Assembly: GCA_018466975.1 (NCBI GenBank)
Contig: CM031556.1
Coordinates: forward strand, 2,728,001-2,792,000
Direction of reading: 5' to 3'
DNA: 64,000 nucleotides
Origin: Sparassis latifolia
Taxonomy: Eukaryota > Basidiomycota > Agaricomycetes > Polyporales > Sparassidaceae
Shown here piece after piece: positions 44,226 to 54,451 of the stretch; within the stretch, counting starts at the first letter, position 1, and each line of letters begins with the position of its first letter. Below the pieces are notes generated by a model, which saw nothing but the letters and a program-made list of their open reading frames with translations, did no database searches and had not been told where the DNA came from. Position numbers and translations under genes: made by a program.

Positions 44226-44958
44226 ATGCTGTACTGCTGATCCTCGGTGAATGAATAGGTTCTGTGCATGCTGTACTGCTGTGTTACATATTCACGCATT
44301 GGATTCTAGCTTCTGGAAGACTCGTAGCCGGTATACTAAACTTGAGGTGTATGAGCTGGAAATGATCATCCTTTGAATGTACTGAGTTCAAACTCCACGT
44401 TGATCCTTAATGCACAGTATATCAGAGCTAGTAGCAGGACGCAAGAGAGACCTCATTGACGACTTTCTTGGGGAGGAGCATCGAACTTGAACTTGTTGAG
44501 GATCGACGTTACATCTACATAAGGCAACTGAGGCGGAAGAGCGACGGAGCCGAGTCAGGTGAAAAAGTTTTCACCAGGACTCGGGCCAGACTCGCGCGTA
44601 CTCGTCTCCGTTTGCCTCACTGGGCGCACAACGCTTGCTGCCTGCAGAAATTCGAGCTTGCGCAAAAGTATCAGCAACCACCATGGGCTTTGATCCAACA
44701 CCAACACACTCTTTTACTGTGAAAACACCTCTGTTTGAATTTCTACAGGTGTTCTATGCCTCCGAGAGCCGCGATGGACCAGGGACGGAGCGCCCGTGGT
44801 GGGAGGGCCCGTAGAGTATATAAAGCGTCCAGACGATAAGCAGAACTGTTACTCGGTGAATGGCTCGGTGAATACACGATTTTCGTTTATTTTTCAAGTG
44901 GTTCAGGCGGTCCCTCTCAACCACATCACCACTTGCTTGCGAGGAGGAAGGTCGCCAA
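44226..44958. other. Intergenic region and GCV2 promoter
   Basis: 733 bp between ARMH3 and the P-protein gene. The last 150 bp include a TATA box and pyrimidine/CA-rich leader. A frame at 44456-44722 has no recognisable content. Confidence 0.45.
44817..44824 (+). promoter_or_regulatory. TATA box upstream of the glycine decarboxylase gene
   Basis: TATATAAA lies 135 bp before the start codon at 44959, in a GC-rich setting (GGGCCCGTAGAG before it). It is the clearest TATA element seen in the window. Confidence 0.6.
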
Positions 44959-47900
44959 ATGGCGGCACTCCGTTGTATTTCTCGCGCATGTCTTGGTTCA
45001 GCTCGGCCTACTCTGTGCACTCGCTCTGCTCTCGCCGCGACGCGTCTCGCGCGAGGTCTTGCCACCGCGAAACCGCCCTCTTCGTTTGCTGCGTTAGACA
45101 CGTTCGTTGACCGCCATATTGGCCCAGACGACCATGACGTCTCCTATATGCTCTCGCAGCTCGGTTATGAGTCCATCGATGCGTTCATAGCGGACACAGT
45201 GCCTCCTAAGATCAGAATTTCCTCCGCGATAGTGAGCAATGAGTCCATACCTTCCCTCAGCGAGTCCGAGTTATACCGCACCGCGAGAGGCTTGGCCCAT
45301 GCCAACAAGCCTTTCAGGAGCTACATTGGCATGGGCTATCACAATGCGGTAGTGCCGCCGGTTATTCTCCGCAACGTACGTGTTTTATACGTCGAACTCA
45401 TGCACACCTCACGCGCTATCTTAGATCTTGGAGAGTCCTGCTTGGTATACGCCGTATACGCCTTACCAGCCTGAGATTGCCCAAGGTGCGCTTTTCTTCA
45501 GTGCCTGTCGCTGAGATCTTTGGTTTGACGACGCGTTTATCGCTTCAGGACGTCTTGAGTCACTTGTCAACTACCAGACAATGGTCATGTCTCTGACGGC
45601 AATGGAAATTGCGAACGCGTCGCTTCTGGACGAAGCTACCGCTGCCGCAGAAGCGATGGTCATGGCATATGCCTCGTCCGGTCACAAGAAGCATACTTTC
45701 TTCGCGGACAAAGGTGTATCGCCTCAGACTCTGGCCGTTCTCCAGACGCGCGCGAATGGGTTTGGTCTCCGGCTTGTTGTAGGAGACGTATTTTCGATTA
45801 CCAAGGACGAAACTCTCATTTCGGACCTTTGCGGCGTACTGGTGCAATATCCGGATGTTAATGGCAGCATCAAAGATTACGGTGACCTGGTCCGAGCCAT
45901 CCATGGCTCGGGCGCATTAGTTGTGGCTGCGACGGACCTTCTGGCTTTGACAGTGCTCAAGCCGCCTGGTGAATGGGGTGCTGACATTGTCCTCGGTAAC
46001 TCTGCCCGCTTTGGTGTCCCAGCTGGCTATGGTGGTCCCCACGGAGCGTTCTTCGCGTGCACGGATAAACTGAAACGTAAGATGCCTGGAAGACTTATTG
46101 GTAGGAGCCGAGATGTGTACGGGAAGCCCGCGTACCGATTGGCATTGCAAAGTGAGATTATTTCGTCCTTGATACAGGGTGTAATGTTAACATTCTCACG
46201 TAGCTCGGGAACAGCACATCCGACGGGAGAAGGCGACGAGCAATATCTGTACCAGTCAGGCTCTTCTCGCCAACATGGCCGCGATGTATGCTGTGTACCA
46301 TGGTCCCACAGGTTTGCAACGCATCGCGAGCAAGGTCCACGCGCTTACACAAGTGCTGAAGTCTTCGGTCGAGGCCTACGGTTACAAGGCGATAAACACA
46401 GATTTCTTCGATACACTGACGTTCGACGTGAGCGGTGCCGCGAAGGATGCGGATGCTGTGCATTCAGCAGCTTTGGCCTCGAGCATCAATTTCCGCAAGG
46501 TCGATGACAAGCTCGTCGGAGTGACCTTGGACGAGAGCGTCAGGCCTGAAGACATCGTCGACATCACCAACGTCTTCGCGGTAGCAGCATCGGCCAAGCC
46601 AATATCGCTTTCTGCCATCGCGCCCGTGCAATCCTCCGCCGTTCCCCAACCTCTTCAGCGGACATCGGAGTACCTTCCCCACCAGGTCTTCAACTCGCAC
46701 CACTCGGAAACAGAGATGCTTCGCTACATCTACCATCTTCAGTCGAAGGACCTCGGCCTCGAGCACGCTATGATCCCCTCGGCAGTTGCACCATGAAGCT
46801 TAACAGCACGAGCAGCATGATCCCTCTGACATGGCCCGAGTTCGGCAACGTGCATCCGTTCGTCCCTGCTGATCAAGTCAAGGGTTACGAACAGTTGATC
46901 AAGGTGTGACTGAGCGCGCGCACTTTTCTTGCGCATATATTCACATTTCTCTTCCAGGAACTCGAGTCTGACCTCTGTAAGGTCACTGGCTTCCATGCTT
47001 GCTCTCTACAGCCCAACTCTGGCGCTGCTGGTGAATATGCTGGTCTGTCGGTCATCAGGGCATACCACCAGTCCCGCGGCGAGAGCCATCGCGATATCTG
47101 TCTCATTCCTGTTAGCGCACACGGAACAAACCCTGCTGTGAGACAGCTGCTACCTTATATGCGCTGAAGCTGATACATCCCGTGCTACAAAGTCGGCTGT
47201 TATGGCTGGCCTCAAGGTCGTGCCCGTAAAGACTCTGATGGACGGCAATCTAGACTTGGAAGACCTGAAGGCTAAGGCTGAGAAGTACAAGGACAATCTC
47301 GCTGCGTTCATGGTGAGAGGCAATGATGGCGTTTTGATCATTTAATTCAACAATCTCCTCAACCTAGATTACATACCCGTCGACGTTCGGAGTATTCGAG
47401 CACGGTGTGCAGGACGTCAGTACTCGTGCTCAGACAGCAGGACTTCGTACTGAATGCGTCTTGTGCAGGCTTGCAAGATCATCCACGACAACGGCGGACA
47501 GGTCTACCTCGATGGTATAGTTCAGTTCGATTTGCCTCATGGAGTGGAGTATGAATTTTCTCCTAGGTGCAAACCTCAATGCTCAGATTGGCTTGACGAA
47601 TCCCGCGACATGTGGTGGCGATATTTGTCATATGAATTTGCACAAGACCTTCGCTATGTAAGCATTGCATGGCGCCTTCAGCAGTACTGAACACTCATTC
47701 GTACGAAAGCCCCCATGGTGGCGGTGGTCCAGGTGTCGGGTACGCTGATTCGTGGATGCGTTCAGTGAATGATGATTGATGTTTCATTCTCAGACCAATC
47801 TGTGCCGCCGAGCATCTCGCACCTTTCTTGCCCGGCCACCCAGTTATTGCAACTGGCGGAGATAATGCAATCAACGCGGTTGCAGCTGCACCGTACGGAA

Positions 47901-48790
47901 GCGCGTCCATTCTTCTCATCTCCTGGGCATACATCAAGATGCTCGGTGGTGACGGTCTCGCACAAGCCTCAAAGATCGCGCTGCTGAACGCCAACTACAT
48001 GGCGCATCGCCTGTCCGCACATTACAACCTTCGCTTCAAGAACGGCAACGGCCGCGTTGCGCACGAGCTCCTGCTTGACCTCGCTGAGTTCGACAAGGCT
48101 GCGGGCATCAAGGTGAACGACTTCGCGAAGCGTCTTCAGGTATGGCGGTGCTCTCTCACTGTCTCAGATTCGTGGTTGACATTTGCGGTGTCAGGACTAC
48201 GGCTTCCACCCGCCTACATGTTCTTGGCCCATCTCGACGTGCATGCTCATTGAGCCCACGGAGTCAGAAACGTTGCAAGAAATTGACAGGTATGAACACA
48301 CATTTGGATGACGGGCGTCGGAATTTATTGCATCATATCAGGTTCTGTGATGCCATGATCCAAATCCGCCAAGAAGCAGAAGACATCATCACGAACAAGC
48401 AGCCCAAAGACAACAATGTGTTGAAGAATGCCCCACATCCTGTCTCTATTATCGCCCTCTCTGAAGAGGAGTGGAACCGGTAGGCACATAAGCGATTAGA
48501 TGGCGCGGCGCTTTTGACGTGCTATCTCCATAGCCCGTATTCTCGCCACCAAGCCGCGTATCCTGTGCCAGGGCTACTGGAGAGGAAATTCTGGCCCACG
48601 GTGTCGAGGATTGACGATGGTGAGTCTCATGACTCTGGACTGCGGACAGATTGTTGACGACTGTATTGCAGCATATGGTGATCTGCATCTCATCGTGAGT
48701 CATTTCTCCTGCTGTGGACACTGGCAGTACTGACGATTGGTCCAGTGCGATTGCCCTTCTGTAGAGGAGCTGGCTGCTCCTTCCCCGTGA
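44959..48790 (+). CDS. GCV2: Glycine dehydrogenase (decarboxylating) P-protein, with apparent frameshift
   Basis: PLP-dependent P-protein of the mitochondrial glycine cleavage system; releases CO2 from glycine and passes the aminomethyl group to H-protein. The N-terminus ([17 protein letters not shown], Arg-rich) is a mitochondrial presequence. Conserved blocks appear in order across about a dozen exons: [125 protein letters not shown], the PLP-lysine stretch [21 protein letters not shown], and [26 protein letters not shown]. At about 46772-46777 the universal [10 protein letters not shown] motif needs one more C: the frame reads into TGA at 46794-46796, while [21 protein letters not shown] continues in the next frame. 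All other exons are clean. Confidence 0.9.
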
Positions 48791-48937
48791 GTTGTGTAGA
48801 CAATCGAAGCCCATCTGCCTGTCGTTCTATTCTACTAGATAGACCATTATTCGCCCTGCGTACTGCTCAACCATGCGCATTATTCCTGTAAATTATTGTT
48901 GTACATACCCTAGTAATCTACAATCCAATTCAGAGGT
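48791..48937. other. Short convergent 3' spacer
   Basis: About 150 bp between the convergent P-protein and PPR stop codons. It is AT-rich and carries both 3'UTRs. Confidence 0.4.
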
Positions 48938-51229
48938 TCAGAATACGACTCGCCTCTCCTGGCTCATTTGTTTCCAAAGGTGGGGTAGATATCGTTTAAC
49001 ACGATCACGTGCCTCCCCTTCGAAGTTTGTATGAGTAGCAAACTTGAGCACGATCCGCACGCTTTCTTCGTCCGGCTCCACGTTACCTGCCCCCTCGCCC
49101 ATCTCCAGGCAAAGGACCTTCAGAGCCTCATCGACCTTGTCTAACCGGCACAGGCATTCCAGCCAGTTCTTCCAATTGCGTAGGTCAAACTGAAACCCGC
49201 TGTCCACCAAGTCCGAGTAAATCTGCAGGGCGGTATCGTATTGGCCTGCGTATCCACATGCATCGAGGATGACGCTAATGCTCGTAGCGTCGAATTCGTG
49301 CGACCTATACAACGATTCCCATATGCGGTACGCTTCCAGGAAGCAACCTGCACGCTGATAGGAATCCATCAACTGGTTCCACAAGGCGGTGTCTGGCTTC
49401 AACGAGGCCTCAACGTTTAGGAAGTCGTGAACTCGCCGAACCGATGAGGCAACCTGATCTCGGAGACTGGGATCCAGTCTAGCCAATTTAGCGAGCTGCT
49501 GGAGGAGAATAGTGTACACATGCGGTGTTATATCATGGCCAGCGAGACGCATGTCCTGGACGATCTCGAAGTAGAGACGAGCGGGGGGAACCTTTTTGAA
49601 ACGATCGGATAATTTGCAGTATGCATTCAGTATTGCGGAGTAACCCTCCATCTGTAGGGGGGATAGACGGTCCTGTGATTGACAGACGAGTCTGTAGGCT
49701 TTGAGCGCCTCAGTGAAACTCGATGATGAACGCATAAGGAGGACGGTGACGGAAGTGAGTGTCATATCGTCCATCGACAGTTTGCGCGACCGCATGTCCT
49801 CCAAGAGCGAGAGTGCTATGGGGAAATATTTCTCCGTGTTGGATGAAGAACAAAGGGCGCGGAGAAGGGTATTGTAGATGGGCGCGTCCGGTTGTGTGGA
49901 GTTCACGGAAGATCCATTTTCTGCCTCATTGGATTCTGACCGTGTTTGGGGCGTGTCATTGAGGCGAACGTACTCGTGGTACAAATCACAGGCACGGTCG
50001 ACGGCAGCGTCACTGGGAGGGCGCAGGCCTGAAGCACACAGTGCACGAAGAATAGGATGAAGCATACTGTTCGTCGGATGTATACCCGAGGAAATCGCAG
50101 ATTGATACAGATCAAGACCTGTAGACAATCGGTTTACTTCAATGGCGTTGCGGATAATCTTGGCCCATACGTATGGACCAGCTTGCATAGAGAAGGCCCT
50201 TTCCCAGAAGCGTAACACCGGAATGGCTGTCGTGCGATGCAGCACGCCCTGCAGAGTACTCTGTGTAGCACAAAAACCTTCCTCTCGGAACTTGTTATAC
50301 AGGCTGAGCGCGGACCACTTTCCATTTTTCTTGGCTGATACGGACAAGCGTCGGTCCTTATTGAAGTCAGCAGAGCGGAGGTCAGAATGAACATCGAATG
50401 CGGAGAAGTAAAGAGTCTCTGCTTCCTCTGCAAGGTCAAAACGTCCAGCATTTGAGTAACCATCGACGATGAACCGTAAAAGATAAGGATCGAAGGAGAC
50501 ACCGTATGATTTCATACTGGTAACGAGGTCACGGAGTTCGACAACGCTCAGGGTGTAACCACTCCGAGATAGTGCCTTGCACAGGGTCCTGTACGTCGCA
50601 TACGTAGGCGGTTGCTTGGATTCAACAATCGAAAGCGCGAATCGGAAATTTTTGTGCGTTCCACATGCTCGCAGAAGGCTGAAATAATGGATGCCCTGCG
50701 GCTTGCACCTTCCAGGATTGAGGTGCATATGATTCAACCAAGTGAACGCGTCTTGAAGAGCACCGCGACCCAGAAAGCTTTGAAATATAGCGTCGTAAAG
50801 CAGATACGCTTCAATCCCAAGACGAGTTGAGTCGGCGAGAATCTCCTCCGCAAGCGCACGGTCCGCCGGTGACCCAGAGGTGACTAGGACCGTCAGTGCT
50901 CCAACGACCACCTGGCGGTCAATGGAAACCATCTCTGCCGTCCTGTGAGTAGGAGTATCCGGGAGATACTCCTTGAGGGCCCGGTACGAAGTATGTACGC
51001 CATTTACATCGTTTTGATCCACAAAGGACCGAAACGTCTCCATCGCATGCACAATTCTCAGTGAGGGTGGTGATCCGTCCTTCCACACTAGGGACGGGGG
51101 CAACAGCCGGGTGCCGGCAATTTTGGAATAGCTCGCCCATGGAGTAACGCGCCCTGTTGTAGTCCCGGCTGTGCGAAGACGAAGGAGGCTAACAGAACGC
51201 AGTGTTTCAGCGTGACCCCTCAAGAACAT
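48938..51229 (-). CDS. Mitochondrial pentatricopeptide repeat (PPR) protein
   Basis: Single-exon 763-residue protein, probably binding organellar RNA. The N-terminus (MFLRGHAETLRSVSLLRLRTAGTTTGR) is Arg/Ser/Leu-rich and poor in acids, fitting a mitochondrial targeting peptide. The body is built of about 35-residue helical repeats, for example YATYRTLCKALSRSGYTLS, LLRFIVDGYSNAGRFDLAEEA, APIYNTLLRALCSSSN, YSAILNAYCKLSDRF, TALWNQLMDSYQRAGCFLEAY, TSISVILDACGYAGQYDTAL and WLECLCRLDKVDEALKVL. No DYW, SMR or nuclease domain follows. It cannot be tied to a named yeast PPR. The ATG at 51229 is the first in frame. It is divergent from SSS1 with a 244 bp gap. Confidence 0.85.
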   Translation of the reverse strand: MFLRGHAETLRSVSLLRLRTAGTTTGRVTPWASYSKIAGTRLLPPSLVWKDGSPPSLRIVHAMETFRSFVDQNDVNGVHTSYRALKEYLPDTPTHRTAEMVSIDRQVVVGALTVLVTSGSPADRALAEEILADSTRLGIEAYLLYDAIFQSFLGRGALQDAFTWLNHMHLNPGRCKPQGIHYFSLLRACGTHKNFRFALSIVESKQPPTYATYRTLCKALSRSGYTLSVVELRDLVTSMKSYGVSFDPYLLRFIVDGYSNAGRFDLAEEAETLYFSAFDVHSDLRSADFNKDRRLSVSAKKNGKWSALSLYNKFREEGFCATQSTLQGVLHRTTAIPVLRFWERAFSMQAGPYVWAKIIRNAIEVNRLSTGLDLYQSAISSGIHPTNSMLHPILRALCASGLRPPSDAAVDRACDLYHEYVRLNDTPQTRSESNEAENGSSVNSTQPDAPIYNTLLRALCSSSNTEKYFPIALSLLEDMRSRKLSMDDMTLTSVTVLLMRSSSSFTEALKAYRLVCQSQDRLSPLQMEGYSAILNAYCKLSDRFKKVPPARLYFEIVQDMRLAGHDITPHVYTILLQQLAKLARLDPSLRDQVASSVRRVHDFLNVEASLKPDTALWNQLMDSYQRAGCFLEAYRIWESLYRSHEFDATSISVILDACGYAGQYDTALQIYSDLVDSGFQFDLRNWKNWLECLCRLDKVDEALKVLCLEMGEGAGNVEPDEESVRIVLKFATHTNFEGEARDRVKRYLPHLWKQMSQERRVVF

Positions 51230-51473
51230 TCATACGGGCCCTGCTGCAAGGTATTTTAGCAGATTCAAAACATATTTAAGTTGACCAAACATACCTCCTC
51301 TATTCCTCCCTGCGCAGCCGACTCGAGAGTGATGGGTTTCGGAGATGTTTGCGTGGGGGAGTTTCAAAAGAAGAAATGACCTCGTGACCGGGATGAGATG
51401 CCGCACGCTCGTACGCGACCACCAGTACCAACCTCATCCCTCCTTCCCTTGTTTGTCTCTCGTTATCCTTGCC
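51230..51473. promoter_or_regulatory. Divergent promoter region (PPR / SSS1)
   Basis: 244 bp between divergent start codons at 51229 (-) and 51474 (+). The SSS1 side is pyrimidine-rich just before the ATG (CTCATCCCTCCTTCCCTTG), as is common for highly expressed fungal genes. No TATA box is clear. Confidence 0.45.
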
Positions 51474-51904
51474 ATGTCGGACAAGTTGAAAGAATTCGTG
51501 GAGATCCCTCAACAGTTCCTTAAGGATGGGAACCAAGTACGTGTATCACCTTTTTACGTTTACACGCTGCGTCCTGACCATTCCTTGTATCCAGTTCTTG
51601 ACTCGCTGTACAAAACCCTCGCAAAAAGGTGGGACGACTGAACAACAGAGCTGTGCGGTTAATTTGATATTGATATTGTCGTGTAGAATTCGTCCAAATC
51701 TGCAAAGCTGTCGCGATTGGTTTCGGAGTAATGGGCTTCATCGGTTACTTCGTCAAACTGATCCATATTCCAATGTGAGTTTACGCAGTATGCATGTCAC
51801 TTCATGCTACGATTGACGACTATTTCTAGTAACAACATCCTTGTGTATGTGTGTTCATTCCCACTCTAGGATGCCACTGACTGTTTCACAGAGGCGGGGC
51901 GTAG
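51474..51904 (+). CDS. SSS1: Sec61 gamma subunit of the ER translocon
   Basis: Tail-anchored gamma subunit of the Sec61 protein-conducting channel in the ER membrane. Five tiny exons (51474-51536, 51595-51628, 51687-51774, 51830-51844, 51892-51904) total 213 nt and give 70 residues, the family's usual length. The product starts [20 protein letters not shown]. The conserved [13 protein letters not shown] precedes the single transmembrane helix ([25 protein letters not shown]), and it ends VGGA. Exon 4 (15 nt) and exon 5 (13 nt including the stop) are too short for ordinary ORF searches but are required for the conserved C-terminus. Confidence 0.95.
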
Positions 51905-52147
51905 GCGGTGTAACAGCCCGGACGATATGTACATACGGAGGTCTATATTGTTGCATCTTACCACTGCGTCATCCCCGGAGACGATTGCTGTGTGGTTACT
52001 TCTCACGGCACTCATCTCCAGTTTATCGTCCCTCTCTCCCCTGCCGCCCATCCTTAACTCTGTTCCTCAGGATGTCACAGCGAGTTGATGTCGCCAAACG
52101 GCAGGGTCACGATCGTAGTCTCTTGAATTGCAGTGCTGTATTGGGTG

Positions 52148-54052
52148 TTACACAGCTGCGGCAATTCGTTGTTCCATCGCAGGCACAGGTGCAAGAATTG
52201 GGCTGAGCTGACCCATCGCATCGAAAGACGTTGGGTCCACTGGTGACGTGGACCGCGTTCCTCCCGAGTGGGTGTCCGATATTGAGTCTGTTTCCCATTT
52301 CTTCTTCTCCCGGCGACAACAAAGTACAAGAAATACATCCTGAATTTTGCATGGAGTAAGAATATAATCGGTACCTCTGGTTTACTCACTTTGTGAGTCC
52401 CAAAGACGAGAAAGGCTACGAGCGGCACTGCAATGGGATTGGTCATGACTCCTCTCACCAAGGAATACTACTCACAAGCTGCTTGAGAAATGTATGGGAA
52501 AGCAGTGGGGTAGTCCATTAAGAAGGACATGCATGCTCTTCGGGTGTATGATCAGAGTTTTAAGCTTGAATGACGGGCGTCGAGACATACCCAAACGTCA
52601 CCCATGAATAAAACATAAAGATTATCGCCTGAAAAATGTCAAGTTCACGCTCAGTCTGATGCAAAAGATTGAGGACACGAACTCGGATCCAGGGTGAAAG
52701 AGATGGCCTTTTGACGTCCGCGAGGGGAAACAGATGCTTCATCCGACGCAGCCCTATGCAGTACCGGACTAGAATCGTCACTGAAAAGCGTCCAGACTCA
52801 GCTGAAGGACAGCGGCGCGCGACAGTGCGTCTACATACGCTGAAACACCATGATAATCATCATGACAGTACCACAGAAGACCGGGCCAACGTAAGGACGA
52901 CTGGCCAGAACGCGAGGTTATAGACGCACGACGCCGAAGTGTATGCAAGAGGCCTCACAAGTCTCCTGTTCGTAAAGTGCAATAAAGCCCGTTCTCTGCG
53001 CTAACTTTCTCGGGTTGCGTGATGCCCAGCTGTGTGTGAATCGACAGCTCAGTTGCCCATGGTCGTAATTGCAAAACTGGAGAACAAACATAAGCCGCAC
53101 TAGCGAAGAACGAAAAGAACACAATGTATGGAGGCGAGATGATCTAGAGATGACACTATAAGTGCATGATCTGCAAAGGACGAAATCCCTCCTACCACGA
53201 TCAAATGCACGCTATAGGGTATTTTGCTCACGTTTAGGAATTTCCAGTGTCCGTGGAATGTATCCCAAAGCTGAATCGGCATGATAAGCCAGAGTATCAA
53301 AATTTATGTAGAACTGATAATATCTCACGTAGAGGACAAGGATCAGACCAGCGACGACCGCCCTGACACAAGAAACTTCGATCAGAAGGATATGAACAGA
53401 GAGGGAGGACACACAAACATTGATGGGGCGCCGTATATCATGGCGGCTTGCACAATGCATAATCGTTCAGGGGGTGTTTCATCGTAATTATTGCCGCCAT
53501 AGGCTCTAAATAGTTCATGAACTTCAGATCGCTGTTTTCGTAAGAGCATCCATGAATACTAGCACTTACAACAGACAATACGTGACAGAATAAATTATCC
53601 ATGTTACGCAAAAATTGACGACGGTTGGATGGCGGTGGGCTCGGACTTTCTTTGATACTAAGTAGATGAAGACAAGAATCGGCAAAGCTATATGTCCTCC
53701 GACGATGTGGAGGGCGAGATAGACCGGAGTCAAGCTCCGTAGGTTTGGTGCAGGTGCTGTTGGTAGAAAGCCTGTTTGGTTCGATCGAAAAACAGGAACA
53801 TTATGAATACCCACCTTCGTACATACGGCACGGTAAACCAGTACCAGCGAATGTTGCGGTTCTCGTCCTGGAGAGACCGTTACAACGTCCCGTCGGCTTG
53901 GAGAACTGCCAATGGTCCTGCCAAAGGCGAAGTCGACATAGGCCACCAGTGACCTTGGGAGTACGAGGGAGAGCTCTCCCAGATATTACCTACGGACGTT
54001 GACAGAATGATGAGCGCGCAAAGCCTGTGACGGCCGGCTTGAGAACTCTTGC
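52148..54052 (-). CDS. Basidiomycete multi-pass (7-TM type) membrane protein, start uncertain
   Basis: Orphan multi-helix membrane protein of a type expanded in agaricomycetes; function unknown, GPCR-like only in layout. Read on -: a helix pair starting LTPVYLALHIVGGHIALPILVFIYLVSKK and CVTWIIYSVTYCLL; then PPERLCIVQAAMIYGAPSMFVCVL, SVHILLIEVSCVRAVVAGLILVLYVRYY. After several short introns come FQAIIFMFYSWVTFG and VPLVAFLVFGTHK, which splices into DVFLVLCCRREKKKWETDS and a polar tail ending at TAA 52148. The order helix, loop, PPxxLCxxQAA, and the closing LVFGT-K match this family. The N-terminal exons are unclear: 54052 is only a candidate start (MARVLKPAVTG), and the frame between 53980 and 53800 is not resolved. 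Confidence 0.65.
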
Positions 54053-54451
54053 CATGATGTGTCCTGCCAGACGAACAGATCCGAGATGGCCTCTGACCTG
54101 ATGCTCAGATCATTCCGGAGAGCGACATGTACATCAGCGCAGCCAGTACAGCCTCTCAAACACAAAATATAACGCTGTGCTATCATTCTGTTTGATCTAC
54201 ATGGTCAACGGAGGTAGTAGCACTCATCCGCCGCCGCCGTAAGCACTGATCAAGTGAGTATGATGTATGCCCTGCTCATCGTTATCGAACAAACGCCACC
54301 GACCGACGGTGCAAGTTTAAATAACAGTCAGTCGCCGTCGTGATCACCTCCAACTAATTAAGCTTATTTAACAAATCACAGATGATCACCGAACCTTCTT
54401 TGAAAGACCCCTTCGACAGCAGGACGGGACGAGATCCACGACATAATTTGT
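54053..54451. other. Spacer between the 7-TM gene and COG1
   Basis: About 400 bp that should carry the 7-TM gene's promoter, and possibly its true first exon (an open frame runs 54186 to 53986), plus the COG1 3'UTR. A GCC-trinucleotide stretch occurs near 54230. Confidence 0.4.
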
